Origin: CAIVND01 sp035532075
Lineage (GTDB): Bacteria > Actinomycetota > Acidimicrobiia > Acidimicrobiales > Bog-793
Assembly (NCBI GenBank): GCA_035532075.1
Contig: DATKRV010000054.1
Span: 1 to 6,308, forward strand
Direction: 5' to 3'
DNA length: 6,308 nt
A model generated the notes under the pieces. The model was not told where the DNA came from, did not search any database, and worked only from the letters and a program-made list of their open reading frames with translations. Below, piece after piece: positions 1 through 6,152 of this stretch (positions within the stretch are counted from its first letter, which is position 1; each line of letters opens with the position of its first letter). The position numbers were made by a program, and so were the translations under genes.

Positions 1-467
1 GTTGGGCGCCCCTCTCCGCCTTGGTCTGCGAGCTCAATGAAACGATGGCCATTGCTCACGCGGAGCGACCGAATCTCTCCCGTGACCCAGCATTCGTCGG
101 GGAACTGATCCGAGAGCGCCCGCTTGATCCGCGCGTAGAACTGTGCAATCGAAAGTGATTCGCGGTCACCTTCGATGGGTTTCTCCCCCCCCTCTTCGGT
201 GTCGCGCCGAACAGCTGGCCTGCGCTTTGGCTTTGGCGGAGTGATGGCGTCCTCGGTGGCCCGCTGACGAAGGAGCTCGATACGCATCTTCAATCGTTCG
301 GCGACGTCATCTGGGCCAACTAAACCCCCGGGACTTGCCGATTCTGCGTCAGCGGACGGGTCCTCCACCTGAGCAATGCTGCGCGATTCGCGAAGCCGAC
401 GTGGCTTCGAAGCTGGCTCATCTGGCTGTCCTCCAAAATCAAAACGCTGTTCTTCCAGAGGACCCAT
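1..467 (-). CDS. xseA: Exodeoxyribonuclease VII large subunit, N-terminal part (partial, runs off left edge)
   Basis: The large subunit of exonuclease VII degrades single-stranded DNA in the cytoplasm together with the small subunit XseB. Only the first 155 codons are in the window. Residues about 103-150 match the N-terminal OB-fold of XseA: 'LSIAQFYARIKRAL', then 'CWVTGEIRSLRVSNGHRFIE', the equivalent of the family pattern in which a W-V-x-G-E-I strand is followed by S-x-G-H-x-Y/F. The catalytic-domain part lies outside the window. About 100 charged, low-complexity residues precede the OB-fold, whereas XseA proteins usually start shortly before it. The frame is open only back to a TAG at 477-479, so the start is ATG at 467 or GTG at 473. 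ATG 287 would give a more usual length. No Shine-Dalgarno is seen upstream of ATG 467; a TAGCCT placed 6 nt before it could be the -10 of a leaderless transcript. A run of eight G lies in the extension. The gene is divergent from rnpB. Identity is fairly sure; the start is less so. Confidence 0.85.
   Translation of the reverse strand, partial: MGPLEEQRFDFGGQPDEPASKPRRLRESRSIAQVEDPSADAESASPGGLVGPDDVAERLKMRIELLRQRATEDAITPPKPKRRPAVRRDTEEGGEKPIEGDRESLSIAQFYARIKRALSDQFPDECWVTGEIRSLRVSNGHRFIELADQGGEGRP
185..192 (-). repeat. G8 homopolymer inside xseA
   Basis: Eight consecutive C on the plus strand read as G8 in the coding strand of xseA, encoding Glu-Gly-Gly-Glu around residues 92-95 of the N-terminal extension. 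Such runs are prone to polymerase slippage and to sequencing error. The frame is intact through it here. Confidence 0.9.
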
Positions 468-562
468 CTGCACAGGCTACCTGTATGGCCCGAATTTCCC
501 TAACTTTCCCGCATGCCAGGTCGATGTGCATACGGGGTCAACGCGCGTGCGAAGATGGGTGC

Positions 563-910
<348 letters not shown>

Positions 911-1047
911 ACCACGACTCGCGAGCAATCACAAAAAGGGTCCGTGAACTGCTCTTGTATTCTCTGCCGCCAACTGGCATTGACGGCTGTCCGCACCAGA
1001 TCTGCGTAGGGCCAACCAATACGACCTGACAGCATTCGGAGGTAGAC

Positions 1048-1079
1048 GACCGTCGGGGCGCTTGTCGCCCCGAATGGTC
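1048..1079. other. Strong inverted repeat downstream of rnpB
   Basis: TCGGGGCG at 1053-1060 pairs perfectly with CGCCCCGA at 1066-1073 around a 5-nt loop (CTTGT). The stem is extended by GACC at 1048-1051 with GGTC at 1076-1079 across a small internal loop. It lies about 140 nt after the 3' end of rnpB. No T-run follows on either strand, so it is not a classical intrinsic terminator. It could be a terminator of the U-less kind proposed for GC-rich actinomycetes, or a protein-binding palindrome. Confidence 0.5.
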
Positions 1080-1104
1080 AGTCCTCGGGGGTGCAGTCTC
1101 AAGG

Positions 1105-1566
1105 ATAAATCTGGGCCGATTGCGCAAATCCCGGTCATGCGAGACCAGCGAAACACCAAGTCGATTCGCCCTCGCCGCGAACCGGCGATCTGTGTCATGA
1201 GCCCGTAGATCAGGTGCATCTCCAACCGGCCCACGATCGACGCGCAAACGGGCCAAGACATCCACAAGGAACCCACCCTGGCCCCGGGGAAGGACGGAAA
1301 CCGATTCGTTGCGCACCGTTCAACTGAAGAGGATGTCGATGGCCGCGGTGCTCGCCGACGCGCGACAAAACAAAGGCGAGGGGATATCCAGCGCTCGAGC
1401 GGGTACCGACCACGCCACGGGCCTGATCGCGTTCATCTTCCAGCTGCATCACCAGTTCGCCGGTGACAAGATCACCTTGATCCAAGATGGTCTGTAGCGT
1501 CACCCGTGCAGAAAGATGGAGACGTTCCTTGTCACCCAGTACTCCTCGTTGACCGTCGAGCGACTA
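1105..1566 (-). pseudogene. Unidentified degraded coding stretch on the minus strand
   Basis: Read leftward from the TAG at 1564-1566, one frame gives a natural-looking protein with GC-ending codons and heptad-like charged residues, for example 'LGDKERLHLSARVTLQTILD' then 'GELVMQLEDERDQARGVVGT'. It loses protein character after about 1310. A second frame takes over at about 1277-1106 with 'GGFLVDVLARLRVDRG' and later 'LGVSLVSHDRDLRNRPRF'. The FLVD start and LVxHDRDL end of the second part faintly recall PIN-like toxins of the DUF5615 type, but spacing and acidic residues do not fit well. No family is assigned. No start codon with a ribosome binding site opens either part. It may be two gene fragments, or chance open frames in GC-rich DNA. 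Confidence 0.25.
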
Positions 1567-1743
1567 CCGACTCTTGAGTCTCTCCCCAACCCGTTCGAAG
1601 CGCTCCGGGGCAACCTCAGGGGCGAAGAGTTGGCGAACCTGTGCCTCGACAACACCAGCGATACCGAATATCGCGCACGACGAGGTGTCCGTCGGATCAA
1701 AAGAAAATGAATCTGGTATTCGCATCCTTGCGACACACCGGTC

Positions 1744-1911
1744 TTTCCGTATGACCAGATTGTCGCTGTATTGCGCGAGTCTCTGGAATCTTCGAACGCC
1801 AAGAAGAGATATGAAAGCCGATCGAGTCGGAGGTGCCGTGTCGAAGAGTACTGGACGGAACGTTCTTTGACGCCGCACGCTCTCTTGAACGCCGCCCTTC
1901 ACGATTATCAC
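1744..1911 (+). pseudogene. Possible glycosyltransferase C-terminal remnant, in frame with the acyltransferase
   Basis: The same plus frame used by the acyltransferase is open from the TGA at 1708-1710. Residues read from 1744 include 'FPYDQIVAVLRESLESSNAK' and then an Arg-rich helix followed by 'VEEYWTERSLTPHALLNAAL'. This recalls the last helices of GT4-type glycosyltransferases, where 'D..I...L...L' is followed by an aromatic residue in 'EE.(Y/F)(S/T)W' and a terminal helix ending in Tyr. Only the tail would be left; upstream the frame is cut by stops at 1708-1710 and 1495-1497. If real, it explains why the long upstream extension of the acyltransferase frame is not part of that protein. 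The match is by eye and weak. Confidence 0.22.
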
Positions 1912-1941
1912 GACAGACAGAATGAACTACCTTTGCAAATC

Positions 1942-3147
1942 GTGAAGACGAAGACGCATTTGGCAGCCAGAGGCCAAACCCAATCGTCGACGAGTGGCCG
2001 CGAAAGCTTTCGGCGCGATATCCAAGGACTTCGTGCAATCGCGGTGATATTGGTCATTGGAAATCATGCGGGTATCCCAGGCTTTGCCGGCGGATATATC
2101 GGTGTCGACGTCTTCTTCGTCATCAGCGGTTATGTGATCACAAATTTGCTTTTACGCGAGACCGCGAAGGGTCTGCGCGTGGGATTAGCGGATTTTTATT
2201 CACGAAGGATTCGACGCATAGTCCCGGCGGCCACTGCCACACTGATCGCGACCATGCTGATAGCCGAGATCATGCTCGGACCTCGAATGAATCCGCAGCT
2301 GCCGGGTGACGTTCGCTGGGCATCGCTTTTCGCGGCGAACATTCGCTTGATCACCACCGGAAGCAACTACTTCGTGCCGGGGATCAGCCCTTCACTCATC
2401 ACGCAGTTCTGGTCGCTCGCCGTTGAAGAGCAGTTCTACCTCTTCTTTCCCATCGTCATCTTCCTCGGCGCCCGCTACGTGAAAATGGAGAGGCGTTGTG
2501 CGGTCCTCTCGATTGCCATCGCGATGGGGATCGCGCTCTCGGCATGGTGGTCCGTCCAGATCTCTGCGGGCGAGCCAACCGCGGCGTACTACTCACCATT
2601 CACGAGGTTCTGGGAGCTCGGTCTTGGCTGTCTTATGGCGACCCTCACGACGGGCCAGGCGACGCGAACCGTCCGGAGTGAGCAAATCGCCGTTTTCTTG
2701 GGCGTCGGCCTGCTCGCCACCGCCTTAGTAGAACTGAATTCGTCGAGCATCTATCCGGGCTCACTCGCCTGGTTGCCCTGTGCATCGGCCGCCGTCTTCA
2801 TCTGGGCTGGCGTCACCGGGCCGCGTACGGTACTCGGAAAGCTCTTGTCGAACCGGGCCCTCGGCTACGTCGGCGACATCTCCTACTCGCTTTATCTCAT
2901 GCACTACGTGTGGTTGAAGCTTCCCGGGCAGCTCGCGACTCCGCTGACTGGTTGGACGTGGCGCACCGTCGAGATTGCGGGAACGGTGGTCTCCGCGGCG
3001 CTCTCCTATCACCTCCTGGAGAATCCGATTCGCCGATCCCGGCGACTCGCGAACGATCGCATCGCGACGGCGCTCCTTCTCTGTGTCTGTATCGCCACCT
3101 CATGGACGGTGTCGATCGGCGTGGCAAGACTTGCTCACCTCGGCTGA
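1942..3147 (+). CDS. Membrane acyltransferase, acyltransferase-3 (OafA-like) family, without fused SGNH domain
   Basis: This is an integral membrane acyltransferase that moves an acyl group, usually acetyl, from a cytoplasmic CoA donor across the membrane for O-acylation of surface glycans. From GTG 1942 it has 401 residues. It shows 'RDIQGLRAIAVILVIGNHAG' with the family R-x10-H pair (Arg31, His42), 'GVDVFFVISGY' (54-64), 'FYSRRIRRIVPA', 'WSLAVEEQFY' (157-166), 'RFWELG' (222-227), 'ISYSLYLMHY' (Met where Trp is usual) and 'LENPIRRS' (359-366). A final hydrophobic helix (about 374-396) follows, and the protein ends five residues later. Fused members continue here into a periplasmic SGNH domain; this one does not. 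The frame is open back to about 1711 with TTG codons at 1771, 1867, 1885, 1933 and 1960. GTG 1942 was chosen because it leaves a normal short cytoplasmic tail before the first helix, but no Shine-Dalgarno supports any start. It converges on an SGNH hydrolase gene, with a 30-bp gap. Confidence 0.92.
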   Translation: MKTKTHLAARGQTQSSTSGRESFRRDIQGLRAIAVILVIGNHAGIPGFAGGYIGVDVFFVISGYVITNLLLRETAKGLRVGLADFYSRRIRRIVPAATATLIATMLIAEIMLGPRMNPQLPGDVRWASLFAANIRLITTGSNYFVPGISPSLITQFWSLAVEEQFYLFFPIVIFLGARYVKMERRCAVLSIAIAMGIALSAWWSVQISAGEPTAAYYSPFTRFWELGLGCLMATLTTGQATRTVRSEQIAVFLGVGLLATALVELNSSSIYPGSLAWLPCASAAVFIWAGVTGPRTVLGKLLSNRALGYVGDISYSLYLMHYVWLKLPGQLATPLTGWTWRTVEIAGTVVSAALSYHLLENPIRRSRRLANDRIATALLLCVCIATSWTVSIGVARLAHLG

Positions 3148-3177
3148 TCGCAACAGTCCGGACCTGGGATCTGGTCG

Positions 3178-4197
3178 CTAGTTCCATCCCGTAATGAAAG
3201 CAGGGTTCATCGTCGTGAGCCGTACATGGTAGATGCGTGCCATTTCGCGGATGACGTACGTCGCAATCACGTCTTCGCCGGCGAAGGAGAGGTGGATGCC
3301 GTCGGTCTGTCGAAGGGTCGTCTGCACATGGTTCACCTCCGCATTGCTTTGAAAGGCACCCTCAGGATTGGAAAAGAGAGCCCACGTTGACAAGAACGTG
3401 GTGTTCGGCTCGGACGTCGAGCCCTTTTTGAAAAGCGCGTTCAGAGTCTGCGTACCTTGGCTGTACGACGACGGCTGCATAATCGGCAACCCGATCCATA
3501 AGACGTACGCGCCGCTCAAAACCGCCTCGCGAGTCAGTTGTCGTACCCGAGCGAGGTAAGCGGACTTCCATGCGGTCGTCGGGAACTGGACGGCCGAGCC
3601 GTTCAGCTCGATGCCCTGCTGGTCGTTGCCTCCGAGGCAGACAACCACGAGCTGTGGGTGGATCCGCCGAAGGTCGGATGCGAGCTGCGCCGGCCAGTCG
3701 TAGTTCGCGACATCCGAAAGACCTGTCGACGACCTATCGAGCTGTACGAGACTCAGCCCAGACGTTGAGGCAAGGTGTCGCGAAAGGCCCCAGCCGAGGT
3801 CGTTGCCAAGAGAGTCCCCGATCTCGAGCACGGTGCACGAACCGACCGGCGCTGCCGGGGCAAAGGTCACCGAATGAGAGTTGCCCGACCGAAGATGCCC
3901 GTTCGATTCTGCCTGCACACGGCCGCTCAACGAAAGGCCGCACCCGCTGCCTGCACTGGAACGTGTCACGGCTCCGGTCACCGCGCCGAACACGGTGGTT
4001 GTCGTCGACGACCTCTTCGGGGCGGATGTGTGGATTCGGTGAGCGCCCTCGCCGTGCAGTGACGCGGGAGGAGACTTCGTCGTCGGCGAAGTGACGGTGA
4101 TGATCAGTGCTGTCGCGATCAGACCTGCGAGCACGCTAAGAAGCTGCAGACGTAGCCGCCGGTCCGGAGCACGAAGGGTTGTGGTCAACGAGTCCAT
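3178..4197 (-). CDS. Membrane-anchored or secreted SGNH/GDSL hydrolase (DUF459-like), canonical catalytic set
   Basis: This is an extracytoplasmic SGNH-fold hydrolase or acyl transferase of 339 residues, probably acting on O-acyl groups of a surface glycan. A basic N-terminus (RAPDRRLRLQ) is followed by a hydrophobic segment at about 17-36 that acts as signal peptide or anchor. A Ser/Thr-rich linker runs to about residue 118. The catalytic domain has block I 'VLEIGDSLGNDLGWGL' with nucleophile Ser129, block III 'VVVCLGGNDQQG' with oxyanion Asn191, the DUF459-type 'VLWIGLPIM' (232-240), 'FLSTWALFSNPEGAF', and block V 'TDGIHLSFAG' with Asp299 and His302. All expected catalytic residues are present. 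GAGGA directly abuts ATG 4197, too close for normal use; TTG at codon 4 (4188) would give better spacing. A TGA lies immediately upstream in frame. It is paralogous to the gene upstream at 4575-5513 and convergent with the acyltransferase, whose missing domain it may supply. Confidence 0.9.
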   Translation of the reverse strand: MDSLTTTLRAPDRRLRLQLLSVLAGLIATALIITVTSPTTKSPPASLHGEGAHRIHTSAPKRSSTTTTVFGAVTGAVTRSSAGSGCGLSLSGRVQAESNGHLRSGNSHSVTFAPAAPVGSCTVLEIGDSLGNDLGWGLSRHLASTSGLSLVQLDRSSTGLSDVANYDWPAQLASDLRRIHPQLVVVCLGGNDQQGIELNGSAVQFPTTAWKSAYLARVRQLTREAVLSGAYVLWIGLPIMQPSSYSQGTQTLNALFKKGSTSEPNTTFLSTWALFSNPEGAFQSNAEVNHVQTTLRQTDGIHLSFAGEDVIATYVIREMARIYHVRLTTMNPAFITGWN

Positions 4198-4574
4198 TCC
4201 TCAAGTGTGGCGTATGTGGCGGATTTCGACCGGCAAAGTGCATGTTCCTTGGGGATCCGACCTTCAACGGTGGCGAAGTCCAAGCCACCGATTGTGGTCG
4301 GCCGGAGATGGCGCGCGAGGAACTCGCGAGGTTGATCTCGAGGCCCTTGTGATCTCGCGATTGAGTGCGAACGCGAACCGCGCGCGGTTTTGGCCGCTTC
4401 GACATCGACGATCCAAGTCCCCCAGCTCCCAGCTCGGCATCAACAGCGGATCACTGCCGCGCGATCTCGATTGTTCATCGGGGATATTGACGGCGCCGGC
4501 GTTGAGAAATTCTCCAGACGCCAGTCTTGATCGCGCTCGGCACCGGCTATCCACAGCCGCTACCCCGCCGAAGC
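4198..4574. other. 377-bp spacer between the two SGNH genes, possibly decayed coding DNA
   Basis: This gap is long for two same-strand paralogs. No intact gene, tRNA or clear terminator is seen. On the minus strand one frame contains 'SDPLLMPSWELGDLDRRC' (about 4410-4460) and another, ending at the TGA at 4184-4186, contains 'TTIGGLDFATVEGRIPKEHA' (about 4233-4292). Both look protein-like but lie in different frames with no start and no ribosome binding site. The second faintly recalls the 'DYADFEGxIPxGxYG' region of LigD phosphoesterase domains, but the glycine-rich continuation is absent, so no identity is claimed. The gap must contain the promoter of the downstream SGNH gene unless the two are cotranscribed. 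Confidence 0.5.
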
Positions 4575-5513
4575 TCAAAGTCGGATGGTCCATGCTCGCT
4601 CCATTGCGCCAACCACGGCGCTCGCCAAACGATCTGCACCCGCCCCGGAAAAGTGCACGCCATCGGGATTTCGCATCAACTCAGAGGTGCCCCCGGGCCC
4701 CGGCAGGAACGCTGCGTACTGCCCGGCGGGGTTCGCGAAGAGCATCCAGGTCGAAACGAAGGTGACTCCGGCATGTGTCGCGGCTTCGGCTGCGTAGATC
4801 GCGTTCATCTGGGCCATCTCGGCGGAGAAATAACCCGAACCCATGATCGGCAAGCCGACCCAGATCACGTGGGCTCCTGCCTCGGTCGCCTCGGCCATCA
4901 TCGTGGCGACTCGCTCGGCGTAGATCGAGCGCCATAGCGCGGTGCCGAATTCGACGGTGCGGCCCTGATCGACGAATCCTTGTCCGTCATCGCCGCCAAG
5001 CATGACGATAACTCCCTGAGGGTGGTACTGGGCGAGCTGCTGACTGAGGTGCAGCGGCCAGTTGTAGTAATCGGGTCTCGCAAGGCCAGTGTCGCCGACC
5101 GCGTTCTGGAGCACGGTGACGTGCTTGTTGGTGCCGAGCATGTCACGAAGACCAAAGCCGAGCTCTTCGCCGAGCGAATCGCCGATCTTTAAGAGCACGA
5201 GGTGATGCGACGCGATCGGTTGAACGATCGCGGGTAAACCGCCGCTCAACGTGGCCGTCCGATGCACCGATCGGTGACGTCGGCGGTGCGGAGCCAGTTG
5301 AACGATCTTGCCGTGCACGGGCAAAGCTGCGGTCGTCCGCGCAGCAACGTTCTCCGCCCGACCGGCCACAGCGGGAGGCACACCCAGGCCGAAGAGCAAG
5401 AGCGCGACCCCAATTCCTGGCAGCAATGGTCGCCAGCGGAGCACTCGAAGCACGTCGATCCCGGGCATACGGCGCAGGGTGCGACGGTCTGATCCAGCGA
5501 GGCTCTCGAACAT
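4575..5513 (-). CDS. Secreted SGNH/GDSL hydrolase paralog (DUF459-like) with Asn-to-Asp change in block III
   Basis: A second SGNH protein, 312 residues from ATG 5513. The N-terminus has a basic region (RRTLRRMPGIDVLRVLRWR), a hydrophobic core at about 29-45 and an 'AVA' signal-peptidase-like site ending near residue 50, so it is exported. A basic, His-rich linker (HRRRHRSVHR) precedes the domain. Block I is 'LLKIGDSLGEELGFGL' with Ser113. Block III reads 'VIVMLGGDDGQG', with Asp175 where the paralog and most SGNH proteins have the oxyanion-hole Asn. 'VIWVGLPIM' (216-224), 'FVSTWMLFANPAGQY' and 'NPDGVHFSGAG' (Asp284, His287) follow. The shared order of motifs marks it as a paralog of the gene at 3178-4197. 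It may still be active, or may have become a binding or less efficient member. TTG 5519 and ATG 5468 are alternative starts. No Shine-Dalgarno is present; TATATA just upstream may serve a leaderless transcript. It is adjacent to an integrase remnant. Confidence 0.9.
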   Translation of the reverse strand: MFESLAGSDRRTLRRMPGIDVLRVLRWRPLLPGIGVALLLFGLGVPPAVAGRAENVAARTTAALPVHGKIVQLAPHRRRHRSVHRTATLSGGLPAIVQPIASHHLVLLKIGDSLGEELGFGLRDMLGTNKHVTVLQNAVGDTGLARPDYYNWPLHLSQQLAQYHPQGVIVMLGGDDGQGFVDQGRTVEFGTALWRSIYAERVATMMAEATEAGAHVIWVGLPIMGSGYFSAEMAQMNAIYAAEAATHAGVTFVSTWMLFANPAGQYAAFLPGPGGTSELMRNPDGVHFSGAGADRLASAVVGAMERAWTIRL

Positions 5514-5518
5514 CGCCA

Positions 5519-5527
5519 ACTATATAT
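5519..5527 (-). promoter_or_regulatory. Possible -10 element for the upstream SGNH gene (leaderless start)
   Basis: The minus strand reads ATATATAGT directly before the GTTGGCGATG start region. TATAGT (5524-5519) fits the actinobacterial TANNNT -10 pattern and lies 5 nt before the A of ATG 5513; TATATA (5526-5521) lies 7 nt before it. Either spacing would start transcription at the start codon, which would explain the absence of a Shine-Dalgarno. No good -35 is seen. Confidence 0.3.
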
Positions 5528-5597
5528 CGCGTCGTCGGCGATTCTGGAGGGTTTCAAGTGACCGTTGTAGATCGGACCTCGAACGACACAAGACTGC

Positions 5598-5922
5598 CAT
5601 CGGACAATTCGCTTGCCCCAGGTCGTCATGCGTGCTGTGGTAGAGCAACCCGCGAAAGACCCGATGACGAAAGGCGGATTCGAGTTCACGTTGGCGTCGA
5701 AGGGCTACCTATTCGCCGCACTCGATTTTCGGCCATGTGGCGCAAGGCCATCATCAATTCTGGCGCTGCGAGTTGGACTCGCCAGCACGCGCCGAGGCAT
5801 CATGACGCGAGTCTGCTGATCCGCCACGGTGAATCATTCAGCGTCGTTCAGACGCGTCTTGATCATAAAAGGCGACGGAGGCGTTCGACACGCATGCGAA
5901 GCTGAGGCCAGATTGTGCATGA
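5598..5922 (+). pseudogene. Tyrosine recombinase (phage-type integrase) C-terminal remnant, frameshifted
   Basis: This is the 3' part of a tyrosine site-specific recombinase gene, read through three frames. Part one (5598 to about 5707) gives 'RTIRLPQVVMRAVVEQ' and 'GGFEFTLASKG', corresponding to the strand before the catalytic domain's second half. Part two, in another frame from about 5708 to 5869, gives 'LPIRRTRFSAMWRKAI' and 'PRHHDASLLIRHGESFSVVQ' then 'TRLDHK', matching the box II pattern 'LRHxxASLLIxxGExxxxVQxRLGH'. Part three (5869-5922) gives 'KATEAFDTHAKLRPDCA' then TGA, matching 'SATxTLDTYxHLWPD'. The Arg and His of box II remain, but Leu-Gly-His reads Leu-Asp-His, and the Tyr nucleophile codon is CAT (His) at 5893-5895. 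The N-terminal half is absent; the recognisable part begins only about 80 bp from the SGNH start. This is a decayed fragment, not a working enzyme. Confidence 0.82.
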
Positions 5923-6138
5923 AGTGCAATGAAATCGCAGGTCACAGCGAGGTCGAGCCAGAAGTCTGCCCACAGCCCGACTCATCCCTGGTCCCTGTGT
6001 TGCGCCGCGCGAATGGGCGCGGGCCCTCGTGGCGCGCAAGACTCTCCAGAAGACGCTGCATTCGATAACGTGACCGAGTGAGAGCCTGATTGGAACATCG
6101 ATCCACCCAGGTTCGCCATCAGCCACGTCGATGACACA
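5923..6138. other. Intergenic region upstream of the Rieske oxygenase
   Basis: No gene is supported here. It contains a GC-rich imperfect inverted repeat with arms TTGCGC (6000-6005) and GCGCAA (6034-6039), and presumably the promoter of the following gene, though no clear -35 or -10 pair is visible. Confidence 0.5.
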
Positions 6139-6146
6139 GAGGAGGG
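6139..6146 (+). promoter_or_regulatory. Strong ribosome binding site for the Rieske oxygenase gene
   Basis: GAGGAGGG ends 6 nt before ATG 6153, an excellent Shine-Dalgarno. It fixes the start and contrasts with the weak or absent sites of the other genes in the window. Confidence 0.85.
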
Positions 6147-6152
6147 CAGCTC

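Larger units (their letters stand above)
911..1941. other. About 1 kb without an intact gene between rnpB and the acyltransferase
   Basis: No full-length gene is recognised on either strand. The stretch holds a strong hairpin at 1048-1079, a minus-strand protein-like reading (about 1105-1566) broken by a stop and by frame changes, and a plus-strand reading (1744-1911) that resembles a glycosyltransferase tail. Remaining short reading frames overlap each other on both strands and lack ribosome binding sites. The most economical explanation is decayed gene material. No tRNA, CRISPR array or complete insertion sequence was found. Confidence 0.6.

Noticed and set aside
1309..1710. Two plus-strand frames (1309-1497 and 1516-1710) in the same phase as the acyltransferase
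   Set aside because: Interrupted by stops, no ribosome binding site, no recognised motif; at most part of the debris region.
3161..3176. Small inverted repeat GACC/GGTC between the convergent genes, considered as a bidirectional terminator
   Set aside because: Only a 4-bp stem with an 8-nt loop and no T-run on either side.
2496..3194. Other-frame readings inside and opposite the acyltransferase
   Set aside because: The acyltransferase frame carries all family motifs; the others are Arg/Ser-rich shadows.
3570..5192. Plus-strand frames opposite the two SGNH genes, including 4091-4765 and 4527-4937
   Set aside because: Antisense shadows of genes with clear SGNH motifs; compositions are Arg/Pro-rich and motif-free.
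6000..6039. GC-rich inverted repeat TTGCGC/GCGCAA considered as a terminator or operator
   Set aside because: Arms are short, the 28-nt loop is long and GC-rich, and similar pairs are expected by chance in this composition.
5829..6068. Plus-strand 79-codon frame with several Cys and His residues, considered as a small zinc-binding protein
   Set aside because: Its start overlaps the integrase remnant in another frame; Cys spacing (CMKC only) does not form a full site and no ribosome binding site is present.
5923..6138. Search for a tRNA or att-like repeat beside the integrase remnant
   Set aside because: No cloverleaf, no convincing TPsiC arm, and no direct repeat of the rnpB 3' end or of other sequence was found by eye.
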